From Candidatus Eiseniibacteriota bacterium (lineage in GTDB: Bacteria; Eisenbacteria; RBG-16-71-46): a DNA stretch of 41,805 nucleotides. Position numbers and translations under genes: made by a program. The notes under the pieces are model-generated. The model worked only from the letters and a program-made list of their open reading frames with translations, searched no databases and was not told the origin of the DNA. Shown piece after piece: positions 8,307-17,506 of this stretch. The stretch is from NCBI GenBank assembly GCA_025357055.1, contig JANXPZ010000208.1, forward strand, positions 1-41,805, read 5' to 3'. Every line of letters starts with the position of its first letter. Within the stretch, counting starts at the first letter, position 1.

Positions 8307-8312
8307 TAAGAT
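8307..8312 (+). promoter_or_regulatory. Candidate -10 of the aminotransferase gene
   Basis: TAAGAT matches the -10 consensus at four of six positions (five if the fourth position is counted leniently) and lies 42 nt before the ATG. This leaves a normal leader with the GGAGG site at 8342-8346. An 8-G homopolymer at 8263-8270 precedes it. No convincing -35 is visible. Confidence 0.4.
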
Positions 8313-8354
8313 TCCCCCTGGTCCCCACTTGCGCTCTCCCCGGAGGAACGGCCC

Positions 8355-9560
8355 ATGCCCCGGCTCGTCGCCGACCGCGAGGTCTTCCGCAGGGCTTCCG
8401 ACCTGGCCCAGGTGATGGCTGCCGCGGCCGTGCGCGAGGCCGATGGGCAGCACATCCTCCACCTGGAGCGCGGCGAGCCCGATTTCGACACGCCGCCCCA
8501 CATCGTCGAGGCGCTCGCGGTCGCGGTGCGCGCGGGCGAGACCCACTACGCGAATCCCGGCGGCGTGCTGCCGCTGCGCGTGGCGCTGGCCGAGAAGCTC
8601 TCGCTCGAGAACGGCATCTCCTGCCATCCGGAGGACGTGGTCATCACCGCGGGCGCGACGCACGCGCTCTCGCTGCTCTTCCAGGCACTGCTCTCGCCCG
8701 GTGACGAGATCCTGCTGCTCTCGCCCTACTGGATGATGCTGCCGCGCATGCTCGGCCTGGTCGAGGGTGCGCGCTGGCGCGCCGTGCCGGCGTACCTCGA
8801 CCTGATGGACGAGAGCCTCGCGCCCGCGGGCCTCGCCGCCCGGCTGCGCGCGAGCCTGCGGTCCGAGACCCGAGGCATCTACCTCAACACGCCCAACAAC
8901 CCGACCGGCGCGGTGCTCACGCTCGAGCAGCTCGAGGCCGTCGCCGAGGTGGCGCGCGAGCACGACCTGTGGGTGGTGAGCGACGAGTCCTACGAGAACC
9001 TGCTGTTCGACAAGGCCTCGCACGTGAGCATCGCCACGCTGCCGGGCATGTCCGCGCGCACCATGACCGTCTTCTCGTTCTCCAAGACCTACGCCATGAC
9101 CGGCTGGCGTCTCGGCTACGTGGTCTCGCCGCCGGCGCTGCGCCCGGTGCTGGGTCCGACGCTCTGCGCGCTCACCACCTACGGCGTGTTCCCCGCGGTG
9201 CAGATCGCCGGGCTCGCGGCGCTGCGCGGCCCGCACACCGCGGTGGACACGATGCGGCGCGCCTACCAGGCGCGACGCGACGCGCTGTTCGCCGGGCTCG
9301 AGGGCCAGCACGCCATCCGCGCGCCGAAGCCAGCGGGGGCGTTCTACGTCTTCGCCGACGTCTCGGCCGCGCTCGAGCGGCGCACGACCTGGGACCTGGT
9401 GCGCGAGTGGCTCCAGCTGGGGGTCGCGGTGCTGCCCGGCACCGCCTTCGGCCCGTTCCCCGAGTACGTGCGGATCTCGCTCGCGACGCGCAAGGAGGAC
9501 GTGGTCGAGGCCGCGCGCCGCCTGCGCGAGCACTACGCGGGGCCCGGGGCGAAGAAGTGA
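8355..9560 (+). CDS. PLP-dependent aminotransferase, class I/II (aspartate aminotransferase-like)
   Basis: The 401-aa product matches the length of fold-type I subgroup I-gamma aminotransferases. Visible landmarks are the glycine-rich start (LERGEPDFDTPPHI), ANPGGVLPLRVALAE, the PLP Asn/Pro motif NTPNNPTG, DESYE (Asp binds the pyridine N), the Schiff-base lysine K244 in FSFSKTYAMTGWRLGY, and the C-terminal substrate-carboxylate Arg in YVRISLAT. The enzyme moves an amino group between an amino acid and a 2-oxo acid. Aspartate, aromatic or alanine substrates cannot be distinguished by eye. GGAGG at 8342-8346 fixes the start. The stop overlaps a -35-like GTGACA of the next gene. Confidence 0.9.
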   Translation: MPRLVADREVFRRASDLAQVMAAAAVREADGQHILHLERGEPDFDTPPHIVEALAVAVRAGETHYANPGGVLPLRVALAEKLSLENGISCHPEDVVITAGATHALSLLFQALLSPGDEILLLSPYWMMLPRMLGLVEGARWRAVPAYLDLMDESLAPAGLAARLRASLRSETRGIYLNTPNNPTGAVLTLEQLEAVAEVAREHDLWVVSDESYENLLFDKASHVSIATLPGMSARTMTVFSFSKTYAMTGWRLGYVVSPPALRPVLGPTLCALTTYGVFPAVQIAGLAALRGPHTAVDTMRRAYQARRDALFAGLEGQHAIRAPKPAGAFYVFADVSAALERRTTWDLVREWLQLGVAVLPGTAFGPFPEYVRISLATRKEDVVEAARRLREHYAGPGAKK

Positions 9561-9586
9561 CAGGCACGAAGTCGATGAAATAGACT
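9557..9586 (+). promoter_or_regulatory. Promoter for the GT-C gene, placed for a leaderless transcript
   Basis: GTGACA (9557-9562; five of six to TTGACA) and TAGACT (9581-9586) are separated by 18 bp. The -10 ends 9 nt before the ATG at 9596, and no Shine-Dalgarno lies between. The -35 overlaps the aminotransferase stop codon. The layout predicts transcription starting within about 3 nt of the start codon. Confidence 0.5.
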
Positions 9587-9595
9587 TCCCTGCTC

Positions 9596-11482
9596 ATGAG
9601 ACGCAAGCGCCCCACGCCCACGAAGAGCCGGCAGGCTGCCGAGCCCCCGCCGCACACCGCGCCCGCGTGGCAGGCGCTGCGCTGGCTGCCGCTCGTGGTC
9701 GCGGCGGTGGGTCTACTGGTGCCGCTGGTGATGCTGGCGCTGGCGAGCGCCCCCGGCTGGCGGATCTCGTTCCCCCTGGACGACGCCTGGATCCACCTGA
9801 CCATCGCCCGCAATCTCGCGCGCTTTGGCGATTGGTCGTACTTCCCCGGCGGCCCCGTCACCGCAGGCTCGACCTCACCGCTGTTCACGCTGCTCGAGGC
9901 GGCCGCGTTCCTCCTCACCGCGAACGAGTTCCTCATCGGCATTGGGCTCGGGCTCGCGGCGCACGCAGTGTTCCTCGTTGCGCTCGCGCGCTGGGCGCTG
10001 CGGCGGCTCGCGCACCCGGGCTGGGCTGCGCTGGTCGTGGCTCTCGTCGCGGCCGACGGTCGCTTCGGCCTCCTGGCGGTCTCGGGGATGGAGACCAGCT
10101 TGTTCCTCGCGTTCCTGGCACTCGCCTTCGCCGCCTGGGCCGAGGACGACGCGCTCTTCGCGGGGCTCGCGCTCGGCCTGGCCACGTGGACACGGCCCGA
10201 GGCGCTGATCGTGGCCGGGATCTTCGCGCTCGACTCGCTGGTGGGCCAGCGCAGGCCGCGCCGCCTGCTACCGGGGCTCGCCGTGTTCGTGGCGATCATG
10301 CTCGGGTACCTGGCCTTCAACCGGCTCATCGGGCTGGCGCTTCTGCCCACCACGATGGCCTCGAAAGTGGCGTACTACGGGAGTCGGCCCCTCGCTCAGT
10401 TCCTGGCTCAGGACCTCGGCCCGACCTTCGGGGGCGGCTGGCTGCTGCTGGTGCCGCTCGCGCTGGTGGGCGCCTGGGGCGAGGTGCGCCGGTTGTTGGT
10501 GAGGGAGCGGGGCCAGGCGCGCGCGGAGCTGGGCTGGGCGATCGCGCTGCCGCTCGCCTACGCGCTCGTGCTGCCTTTCTCGCACCGGTTCAACCGCTAC
10601 CTCGTGCCCGCGCTGCCCGCCTATGCGCTCGTCGCCGTGATCGGCCTGCGGGCGGTGCTGGAGCGCTGGACGCGTGGCCGTGGCGGCGCGAGCGTGTGGA
10701 CGGTGACTGCGTGCGGCCTGTTGCTCGCCGTCCACGCCTTCGTCTTCGCGCGCACCTTCCACGAGTACCGCTACTTCGCGCGCTACCACCTCGAGCGCCA
10801 CGTGCGGGCGGGCCGCTGGCTTGCCGCGCACACGCCAAGAGACGCGGTGGTCGCTACCCACGATGTCGGGGCGATCGCGTTCTATTCGCAGCGGCGGATC
10901 GTCGACATGATGGGACTGGTCACGCCCGAGGTGGTGCCGCACATCCTGAAGCCTGACTACATCCCCTTCCTCGAGCGGCTCTTCGCCGCGCGTCGTGTCA
11001 CCCATCTCGCCGTGCTGCAGGACTGGCAGATGGTGGACAACCAGACGCCGCTCTTCGAGGCGGATCCGAACCCCGAAGTGCTGGACATCTACGACTGGCG
11101 GCCAGGCACCACGCATCTCGTGTCGGCCTCCGTGTACAGCGGCGAGTCGCGCGTGCTCGCCGCGCTCGAGCTTGGGCGCAACCAGGAGGCGATGACGCAC
11201 ATCCGCGCCCTGCTGGCGACGGACGACCGCGCGTCCACGGTGTGGTCCCTCTACGGCGCCGTCCTCGACCGCTCGGGCCGTTCCGCGGAGGCCGAGCCCG
11301 CCTTCCGCCGCGCCCTCGAGTTGTACCCGGGGTCCACCAAGGCGCGCTTTGGGCTCGGGGCGGCACTGGCGAGCCTGGGCCGCACGGCCGAAGCTCGGGC
11401 CCAACTCGACAGCCTGCGGTCGATCGCGCCCGGGTACGCCGGGATCGCCTGGCTGGAGCAGCAACTCGGCCCCCAGCGGTGA
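9596..11482 (+). CDS. GT-C-type membrane glycosyltransferase with C-terminal TPRs
   Basis: This 628-aa protein has a short basic/proline-rich cytoplasmic N-terminus (1-25) and about 10-12 hydrophobic segments to ~430. The first external loop carries the acidic pair typical of GT-C enzymes (ISFPLDDAWIHLTIARNLAR, the DD near residue 62). That loop is the catalytic site in ArnT/PMT-like polyprenyl-phosphate-sugar transferases. A soluble region follows, then at least two TPR-like repeats at the C-terminus (about 520-620: YGAVLDRSGRSAEAEPAFRR, FGLGAALASLGRTAEARAQL). Donor and acceptor are unknown. It opens the glycosyltransferase island. Its start follows the aminotransferase stop by 35 bp with its own promoter-like element. 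It is convergent with the DUF2723 genes. Confidence 0.8.
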   Translation: MRRKRPTPTKSRQAAEPPPHTAPAWQALRWLPLVVAAVGLLVPLVMLALASAPGWRISFPLDDAWIHLTIARNLARFGDWSYFPGGPVTAGSTSPLFTLLEAAAFLLTANEFLIGIGLGLAAHAVFLVALARWALRRLAHPGWAALVVALVAADGRFGLLAVSGMETSLFLAFLALAFAAWAEDDALFAGLALGLATWTRPEALIVAGIFALDSLVGQRRPRRLLPGLAVFVAIMLGYLAFNRLIGLALLPTTMASKVAYYGSRPLAQFLAQDLGPTFGGGWLLLVPLALVGAWGEVRRLLVRERGQARAELGWAIALPLAYALVLPFSHRFNRYLVPALPAYALVAVIGLRAVLERWTRGRGGASVWTVTACGLLLAVHAFVFARTFHEYRYFARYHLERHVRAGRWLAAHTPRDAVVATHDVGAIAFYSQRRIVDMMGLVTPEVVPHILKPDYIPFLERLFAARRVTHLAVLQDWQMVDNQTPLFEADPNPEVLDIYDWRPGTTHLVSASVYSGESRVLAALELGRNQEAMTHIRALLATDDRASTVWSLYGAVLDRSGRSAEAEPAFRRALELYPGSTKARFGLGAALASLGRTAEARAQLDSLRSIAPGYAGIAWLEQQLGPQR

Positions 11483-11545
11483 AGCGCGGACGAGTCCGGC
11501 GCGAAGGCCCTCCGCCAGGACCGGGACCACCGTGGCTGCTTGCGC

Positions 11546-13255
11546 TCAGCGTGGCGCGGACGGCGATGGCAGGGGCGCCGCCTTCGACGGCAAGGTGCGC
11601 AGGGGCCTGGGCGGATCGAACGCGACGACCGGGATGCCCGCCCGCTCCGCGATGCACTCGTGGATCAACGCAAGGCCGCGCACGTCGTCCGGCGAGGGCT
11701 GCCGCCCGATGACGAACTCCGGCTTGAGGGGCTCGCGGAAGTGCGCCCGGTCCACCCTGGCGAGCGGATCGAATCCGTACTTGCGCCTGAACCTCGATCG
11801 CGGGGCATCGTAGGTCAGGTTGGTGGTGTTGATCACGTCGAGCCCCGGCTTCTCCCCACGGAACACCTGGTATTCCCTGAGCCTGGCGGCCCCATCCACC
11901 GGCCAGAGCACGATCGCGCGCCCGTAGGGGATCGACTGCCACATCCCGTGGAGGTACTCGTCCAGCTCGACGAGCATCCGCCATTTCCCCGCGATCAGGT
12001 TGACGCTCAGCACGGCGAACAGGGCCAGTGTCACCCCGGCGCCGGCGGTGGCGAACGCCACTGCGGACCGCGTCCGCCGCAGTCGCATCAGCAGGCCGGC
12101 GGCGGGCAGGACGAGCGTCAGGGCGACCACGGCGAGGCAGGGCAGAAAATACGCGTTCGGATCGGGCACGCCGTAGCGGTGCACGAAGATGGTCTGCGCC
12201 ACCGCCGCAACGAGCAGCCCGGTCATGACCCGTCGCCGCGCGCCACGGGCTTCCCACGACTGGAAGGCGAGCAAGGCCAGGCCCGGCAGCAGGAACGGGT
12301 AGACGTACCACCGGAGCCACGCCGCCTGGCCGGCGTCCGGCGCCCAGTGGCCGAGGTTCATGCGGTAGGCGCTCGCCGTGACGTGCGCGAGGACGCCGCG
12401 CAGGCCCGGCTCAAGCATGGGCCACACCTCGCTGGTGCCCGGATGGAACGCCTTGAACGCGACATAGCCGTAGCTGAGGAGCGGCACGATCCCGGCCGCG
12501 AGCCAGACCAGCGGCACCCAGGCGCGGAACCGCTTCGCGTCGGCGAGCGCCCAGCACACCGCGAGCGTCGTGCCGCCGGCGAAGAAGACCGCCGTCGTGT
12601 GGAGCGCACCGCCCAGACCGCACAACAGACCCCACGCCGCCATGCGCAAGGGCAGCCGCGTCAGCCGCGCGCCGCGGGTCTCGAGCGCCTGGACCAGTCC
12701 GACGAAGAACAGCGCCGTGCCACAGGTCCACGCCATCTGCCAGCTGTGGACCTCGACCACCGTGCACTCCGCCAGCCACACCGGGTTGAAGCCGAGGACC
12801 ACGACCGGCAGCGCGGCCAGCAGGAAGCGCTCCCGCCGCGAGAGATCGCCGCGCGCGGGCAGCAGGCGCAGCGCGAGCCGGTGGAAAAGGAGCATGGCCA
12901 CACCACCGCCACAGGCAGCCCAGGCGTTGGCCGCGAAGACGAACCCGGCGCCGCAACCGTGGAGGAGCACGACGAACGCGTGTCCGAGGAGCGTGTAGAG
13001 CGGGTAGCCCGTCGGGTGGAGCACGCCTCCCGTGGCCAGGACCAATGCGAACTCGCTGGCGTCCTTGTCGCCCGAGACGTGCGGGGCCAGCAGGAGGTAG
13101 CAGCCGAGCAACGCGGCCGCGAGCAGGACCGACCACAGCCACGGCGCCCCGTCGGGTGCGCCGAGCCCGGCGCGGGCTGCCGCTTCCTCGCGGTGGGGCT
13201 TCGGCGTGACGCCGGCGGGCCTGCCCCCGGGATTCGGACGGTGTGTGGAACGCAT
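11546..13255 (-). CDS. DUF2723 (TMEM260-like) membrane glycosyltransferase, copy A
   Basis: The 569-aa polytopic protein carries the DUF2723 signature in its first external loop: GDKDASEFALVLATGG, then LHPTGYPLYTLLGH. This is the acidic catalytic loop, followed by the HPTGYPLY motif of the family. About ten further hydrophobic segments follow, then a soluble C-terminal ~110 residues (YLHGMWQSIPYGRAIVLWPV ... EYQVFRGEKPGLDVIN). The animal family member TMEM260 is a protein O-mannosyltransferase; bacterial members are mostly uncharacterised. I chose the ATG at 13255 because GAGGAG lies 8 nt upstream; a longer in-frame start at 13345 has no support. The adjacent paralogue (13419-15137) has the same order of motifs, indicating a tandem duplication. 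Confidence 0.85.
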   Translation of the reverse strand: MRSTHRPNPGGRPAGVTPKPHREEAAARAGLGAPDGAPWLWSVLLAAALLGCYLLLAPHVSGDKDASEFALVLATGGVLHPTGYPLYTLLGHAFVVLLHGCGAGFVFAANAWAACGGGVAMLLFHRLALRLLPARGDLSRRERFLLAALPVVVLGFNPVWLAECTVVEVHSWQMAWTCGTALFFVGLVQALETRGARLTRLPLRMAAWGLLCGLGGALHTTAVFFAGGTTLAVCWALADAKRFRAWVPLVWLAAGIVPLLSYGYVAFKAFHPGTSEVWPMLEPGLRGVLAHVTASAYRMNLGHWAPDAGQAAWLRWYVYPFLLPGLALLAFQSWEARGARRRVMTGLLVAAVAQTIFVHRYGVPDPNAYFLPCLAVVALTLVLPAAGLLMRLRRTRSAVAFATAGAGVTLALFAVLSVNLIAGKWRMLVELDEYLHGMWQSIPYGRAIVLWPVDGAARLREYQVFRGEKPGLDVINTTNLTYDAPRSRFRRKYGFDPLARVDRAHFREPLKPEFVIGRQPSPDDVRGLALIHECIAERAGIPVVAFDPPRPLRTLPSKAAPLPSPSAPR

Positions 13256-13418
13256 CGCGAACGCTCCTCGAGGCTGGATCGAGCTGTTGCCCTGGCGCCG
13301 GACGGAGGAAGGCCGTCGCTTGCGAGCGTGCGAGACTACCTGCACGCCGTCCGCCGTCCAAGCGACTCGCTCTCCCGGTGGACACGATGCGACGCGCCCG
13401 CCGGACGCGCCGGGGCCG

Positions 13419-15137
13419 CTACCTTCGCCGGGCGATCGACGCGGTGCCGGAGTCCGCTCCCGGCTTCACGAGCAGCCGCAGCGAGGGGCGCGCGGGATTC
13501 GGATCGAAGTGGATGACGGGCAGGCGGGTCAGCCGGTTCACGTTCGACTCGGCCGCGTCGATCGCCTCGCGATAGCCGGCCCCCTGCGCGGCGGGAGTGT
13601 TCTGCGGATCGGACGAGAGCTGGATGCCGGCCACCGGGTCGAAGCCGTGGCGCCGGATGAAGGACTTCCGCACCGGCTCGGTGTAGAGGGTCAGGCCGTG
13701 CACCACGGACAACCCCGGCTTCTCTCCCTGCAGGAACTGGTACTCCAGCAGCTTCGTGTGCATGTCGTCCGACCAGAACACGATTCCCGAGTCGACCGGG
13801 ATGGCCATCCACATCTGGTGGACGAGCCGGTCGAAGGAGACCCAGAGTGTCGCGCGTTGCCGGCCGATGCGCAGCCAGGGCGCCGCGAGGACGAGACCCG
13901 CCAGGGCGAGAAGCGTGGCGCAGGCCAGCGCCGCGCGGCGCGCGGCGGCGCCGCCGGTCACGAGCGATGCGAGCAGCGGAGTGATCGCGACCAGGCCCAG
14001 CGTCATGGGCTGGAGGAAGTAGGACGAAGGATCCGGCGCCCCGTAGTTGAACGCGTAGACGGTTCCCAGCAGGGCGGTGCCCGCGAGCCCCCACTGCAGA
14101 ACGCGCTCGCCCGGGACGCGCGTGCGCACGGCGTTGACGAGCACCAGGAGCAGGCCGGGGAAGAGGAACGGATACACGTACCAGAGCAGGAACCCGGCCT
14201 GCTCGTGCGACGGGGCGAAGCGCCCGAGCAGGCCCTGGTACATCCTGCCGGTCACGTGAGCGAGGAGCCCCCCGAGCCCCGGCGCCAGCATCGGCCACTG
14301 GTAGACGGCGGGGTGGGTCGCGCGCCACAGGATGACGCCGTAGGAGAGGAGCGGCACGCAGGTCGCGGCCAGCACGGTGGCGACGAGTCCCGCGCGCAAC
14401 CGTCCCCGCCTGGCGAGCGCCACGAGGATGGCGATCGAGAGCGGCGCCGCGACGAAGATGCTGGTCGCATGGTGGGCCCCGCCCACGCCGCAGAGCAGGC
14501 CCCAGAGCGCCGCGCGCCCGTAGAGCTGGCGCGTGGTCGGCGTCTGTCCGGCGCTCAGCGCGCGCACCAGCCGCACGAAGGTCAGCGAAGTGCCCAGCAC
14601 CCAGGCGATGTGCCAGGAATAGACCTCGGCCAGCGTGGTCTCGTAGGTCCAGACCGGATTGAAGGCGAAGAGCGCGACCGGCAGCAGCGCCAGCAGGAAA
14701 CGCGCGCGCCGGTCGAGCCGGGACGAGGCGGGCGGGAGCGCGGCGGCGAGACGATGGAGGAAATAGATCGCGACCCCGCCGCCCAGCGCGGCCCAGGCGT
14801 TGCCGGCGTACGCCCAGGTGCCGCCCAGCGCGTGGACGAGCCGGACGAAGAAGTGGCCCAGGAGAACGAAGAGCGGATAGCCGGTGGGATGCGCGACGCC
14901 GTTCAGGGCCAGCACCAGCGTGAACTCGGCCGAGTCCTTGTCGCCCACGACCGGAGCGCATTGGATGAGGTAGACGGCGAGGGCGACCAGCGCGATCGCG
15001 AGCGACCAGAGGCGCGGCACGGAGTCGGCGGGCTCGCCGCCCTCGCTGTGGCGCGGCGCCGATCGGGCGCGGTCCGGCGCGTCTCTGCCGCGGTCCGGCA
15101 GTCGCGGCGCGGCGCCGCCTCTCGGGTTCCGGCTCAT
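13419..15137 (-). CDS. DUF2723 (TMEM260-like) membrane glycosyltransferase, copy B
   Basis: This 572-aa paralogue of the preceding gene has the same landmarks: GDKDSAEFTLVLALNG, AHPTGYPLFVLLGHFF, NAWAALGGGVAI, FNPVWTYETTLAEVYSWHIA, ALWGLLCGVGGAHHATS, WYVYPFLFPGLLL, and a C-terminal soluble part with EYQFLQGEKPGLSVVHG and an RRHGFDPVAG segment shared with copy A. The first ~40 residues are a basic, disordered cytoplasmic extension. It lies 163 bp upstream of copy A on the same strand and is divergent, across 123 bp, from the first TMTC-like gene, so the two families may share a regulatory region. No Shine-Dalgarno is obvious. Function inferred: transfer of a lipid-linked sugar to an exported acceptor. 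Confidence 0.85.
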   Translation of the reverse strand: MSRNPRGGAAPRLPDRGRDAPDRARSAPRHSEGGEPADSVPRLWSLAIALVALAVYLIQCAPVVGDKDSAEFTLVLALNGVAHPTGYPLFVLLGHFFVRLVHALGGTWAYAGNAWAALGGGVAIYFLHRLAAALPPASSRLDRRARFLLALLPVALFAFNPVWTYETTLAEVYSWHIAWVLGTSLTFVRLVRALSAGQTPTTRQLYGRAALWGLLCGVGGAHHATSIFVAAPLSIAILVALARRGRLRAGLVATVLAATCVPLLSYGVILWRATHPAVYQWPMLAPGLGGLLAHVTGRMYQGLLGRFAPSHEQAGFLLWYVYPFLFPGLLLVLVNAVRTRVPGERVLQWGLAGTALLGTVYAFNYGAPDPSSYFLQPMTLGLVAITPLLASLVTGGAAARRAALACATLLALAGLVLAAPWLRIGRQRATLWVSFDRLVHQMWMAIPVDSGIVFWSDDMHTKLLEYQFLQGEKPGLSVVHGLTLYTEPVRKSFIRRHGFDPVAGIQLSSDPQNTPAAQGAGYREAIDAAESNVNRLTRLPVIHFDPNPARPSLRLLVKPGADSGTASIARRR

Positions 15138-15230
15138 CGCCGGCGCACCGGGCCGAGGGGTGCCGGCGCGGAAACGTCGCCGGGCATGACGTCGGCCATC
15201 TTCCTGTCGTGATCCACGGTCCCTCCCGGT

Positions 15231-15254
15231 GCCTGTCTGCCCCTATGGTAAAGT
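15231..15254 (+). promoter_or_regulatory. Conserved start-proximal element of the tandem TMTC-like genes (copy 1)
   Basis: A leader of the form CGGTGCCTGTCTGCCCC, then TATGGTAAAGTC, directly precedes the GTG at 15261. The same element recurs before copy 2 (17477-17500) and, diverged, before copy 3 (20030-20056, TATGATAGAGTC). It contains overlapping -10-like hexamers (TATGRT and TARAGT) 11 and 6 nt before the start codon and no Shine-Dalgarno. Conservation points to a promoter for very short-leader mRNAs. Confidence 0.5.
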
Positions 15255-15260
15255 CAAGAC

Positions 15261-17384
15261 GTGGCGAAGAAAAGCGCCGGGCCCGCCGGCCCACCGAATC
15301 CCGCGCCGGATGCGGCACTCCGCCTCTCCCACGGCCGCTGGCTCCTCCTCGCGCTCCTCGCCGCGGCGACCCTCGCCGTCTTTGCCGGGGTGCTGCGCAA
15401 TGGCTGGACCCTGTTCGACGATCCGCTCTATGTCCTCGACAACCCGCACATCAACCGCGGCTGGCGGTTCGACGATGCGCTCTGGTTCCTGTCCCACTCC
15501 CACGGCGGGAACTGGCACCCGCTGACGTCCTGGTCGCACCTGCTGGACGTGCAGCTCTTCGGGCTCGCGCCGGCCGGTCCCCACGCGATCAACCTGCTGC
15601 TCCACGTGCTCAACGCGGTGCTGCTCGCCTGGGTGCTGTTCCGGCTGACGGGTGGCTGGTGGCGCAGCGTGCTGGTGGCGGCCCTGTTCGCGCTCCACCC
15701 GTTGCGGGTCGAGTCGGTGGCCTGGATCTCCGAACGCAAGGACGTGCTGAGCGGGCTCTTCTTCCTGCTGGCGGTGGAGGCCTACCGCCGCTGGGCCGTG
15801 CGCCCGGGCCGCGCGCGCCAGGCGCTGCTGATGGTGACGTTCGCGTTGGGACTGATGTCGAAGCCGATGCTCGTCACCCTGCCGTTCGTGCTGGTGCTGC
15901 TCGACGTCTGGCCACTGGGGCGGCTGCGGGGGATGCCGCGCAACCCGGCGTTCCGCGCCCCGGTGCGGCCGCTCATGGGACTGATCGCGGAGAAGTGGCC
16001 GCTGTTCGCGCTCTCGGGCGCATCGGCCGTCGTCACGTTCCTCGTGCAGCGCCAGGTCGGCGCCGTGATCTCGGGCGGGCTGGCCTCGCCCGCGCAGCGC
16101 ATCTCCAACGCGTTGATCTCGTACTGGCGGTACGTCGAGAAGACCTTCTGGCCGCACGACCTCGCGATCTTCTATCCGTACAGCCGTGTCATCGAGTACG
16201 CCGTGGCCGCTGCGGTCGCCGCCGGGCTCGTGGGGGTAACTGCGCTGTTCCTGTGGCAGGCGCGCCGGCGGCCCTGGCTTGCGGTCGGCTGGCTTTGGTA
16301 CGTGGGCATGTTGGTCCCCGTGATCGGTCTGCTCCAGGTGGGCGGGCAGGCGTACGCGGACCGCTACACCTACCTGCCCACCATCGGATTGATGGTCGCG
16401 CTGGTGTGGTGCGTGGGTGACCTCGTCGCCGGCTCGCGTCCCGCCCGGGCCGTGGTCGCCGTCGTGTCCTTGCTCGCCCTGGCCGGCCTTTCGCTGACCA
16501 CGGTGCGGCAGGTCGCCCTCTGGAAGGACACGAGAACGCTCTTCGAGCACACGCTGGCCGTCACGCGCGACAACCTCGTCGCGCACGAGAAACTGGGCGA
16601 GTTGCTGATGCTGGAAGGCAAGACGCAGCTCGCCATCGGGCACTTCGAGGAGGCGCTGCGCATCCAGCCGGATCTCGCCGAGGCGAACGTCAACCTGGCG
16701 ATCGTCCTGAACGCGATGGGCCGTTACGACGACGCCGTCGGGCGCTTCCGCACCGGCCTGCGCTCGGGGGGGACGGCGAACGGTCACACCCAGTTCGGGT
16801 TCGCGCTCGCGAGGCTGGGGCGCATGGACGAGGCGATCGCGGAATACCAGGCCGCGCTGCGGATCGAGCCCGATCGCACCGTGACGCTGGTGCAGCTGGG
16901 GGCGACCCTGGGCGCCAGGGGGCGCTTCGCCGAGGCGGCGTCCTGCCTGCAGCGCGCAGTGGATCTGGACCCGGTCCGCGACGACACGCGCCGCATGCTG
17001 GCCGTCTCCCTCGTGCGTGCCGGGCAGGTGGAGGACGCGCTCCGTGCGTATGAGGAGATCCTGCGCAGGAACCCCGACGACCTGGACGCGCTCAACAACG
17101 TCGCCCGGATCCGCGCCACCTGTGCCGATGCCCGGCTGCGCGATGGCGCCGAGGCCGTGCGCCTGGCCGAGCGCGCCCGTGACCGGAGCGCGCAGCCCGT
17201 GGCGGTGTTCTACAGCACGCTGGCCGCGGCGTACGCCGAGGCCGGGCGCTTTCCCGAGGCGGTGCGCGCCTGCGAACGCGCCATCGAACTGGCGCGCAGC
17301 GGCGGCGACCTGCAGGCGGTGCAGTCCTTCCAGCGACAACTTGAACGCTATCGGGCCGGCCGGCCGTTCCACTTCGGGGAGTGA
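15261..17384 (+). CDS. TMTC-like O-mannosyltransferase-type membrane protein with TPRs, copy 1
   Basis: The 707-aa protein has about 10 membrane segments (to ~415), then TPR repeats (about 430-690). The first external loop has the catalytic-type acidic pair (LFDDPLYVLDNPHI). Further TMTC-family landmarks are NWHPLTSWSHLLDVQLFGL, ALHPLRVESVAWISERKD, LGLMSKPMLVTLPFVLVLLD and YADRYTYLPTIG. The eukaryotic TMTC1-4 proteins share this GT-C plus TPR plan and mannosylate cadherins; bacterial donors and acceptors are unknown. TPR units end in a conserved block (LDALNNVARIRAT ... RLAERARDRS ... FYSTLAAAYAEAGRFPEA) and a C-terminal tail YRAGRPFHFGE. The start is a GTG just after the conserved TATGGTAAAGTC element. 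First of three tandem paralogues. Confidence 0.85.
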   Translation: MAKKSAGPAGPPNPAPDAALRLSHGRWLLLALLAAATLAVFAGVLRNGWTLFDDPLYVLDNPHINRGWRFDDALWFLSHSHGGNWHPLTSWSHLLDVQLFGLAPAGPHAINLLLHVLNAVLLAWVLFRLTGGWWRSVLVAALFALHPLRVESVAWISERKDVLSGLFFLLAVEAYRRWAVRPGRARQALLMVTFALGLMSKPMLVTLPFVLVLLDVWPLGRLRGMPRNPAFRAPVRPLMGLIAEKWPLFALSGASAVVTFLVQRQVGAVISGGLASPAQRISNALISYWRYVEKTFWPHDLAIFYPYSRVIEYAVAAAVAAGLVGVTALFLWQARRRPWLAVGWLWYVGMLVPVIGLLQVGGQAYADRYTYLPTIGLMVALVWCVGDLVAGSRPARAVVAVVSLLALAGLSLTTVRQVALWKDTRTLFEHTLAVTRDNLVAHEKLGELLMLEGKTQLAIGHFEEALRIQPDLAEANVNLAIVLNAMGRYDDAVGRFRTGLRSGGTANGHTQFGFALARLGRMDEAIAEYQAALRIEPDRTVTLVQLGATLGARGRFAEAASCLQRAVDLDPVRDDTRRMLAVSLVRAGQVEDALRAYEEILRRNPDDLDALNNVARIRATCADARLRDGAEAVRLAERARDRSAQPVAVFYSTLAAAYAEAGRFPEAVRACERAIELARSGGDLQAVQSFQRQLERYRAGRPFHFGE

Positions 17385-17437
17385 GCACGGGGACGGGTCG
17401 GTCCGCCGCGAATCGCGGCGGTCGCCGCTGACCCGAC

Positions 17438-17455
17438 GACGAGCGTCCGCTCGTC
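17438..17455 (+). terminator. Hairpin between TMTC-like copies 1 and 2
   Basis: GACGAGC (17438-17444) and GCTCGTC (17449-17455) form a 7-bp stem with the tetraloop GTCC. The same stem with a different loop (ACCT) occurs after copy 2 at 19930-19947. This suggests selection on the structure or inheritance with the duplication. It has no U-tract. Confidence 0.5.
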
Positions 17456-17476
17456 CGATGCCCGCCGCCTTCCGGT

Positions 17477-17500
17477 GCCTGCCTGCCCCTATGGTAAAGT
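17477..17500 (+). promoter_or_regulatory. Conserved start-proximal element, TMTC-like copy 2
   Basis: TGCCTGCCTGCCCC, then TATGGTAAAGTC, lies just upstream of the GTG at 17507. It is nearly identical to the element before copy 1. The gap between the TAAAGT hexamer and the start codon is 6 nt, with no ribosome site. Confidence 0.5.
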
Positions 17501-17506
17501 CGGAGC

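Noticed and set aside
6834-9533. An 899-codon minus-strand frame covering the aminotransferase region
   Set aside because: Only its last ~190 codons (GAF domain) are real. The rest is antisense to the aminotransferase and out of frame with the GAF coiled coil.
15245-15261. ATG inside the TATGGTAAAG element as a start codon for TMTC-like copy 1
   Set aside because: It opens a different frame giving an Arg-rich translation with no family resemblance. The GTG at 15261 gives the correct N-terminus.
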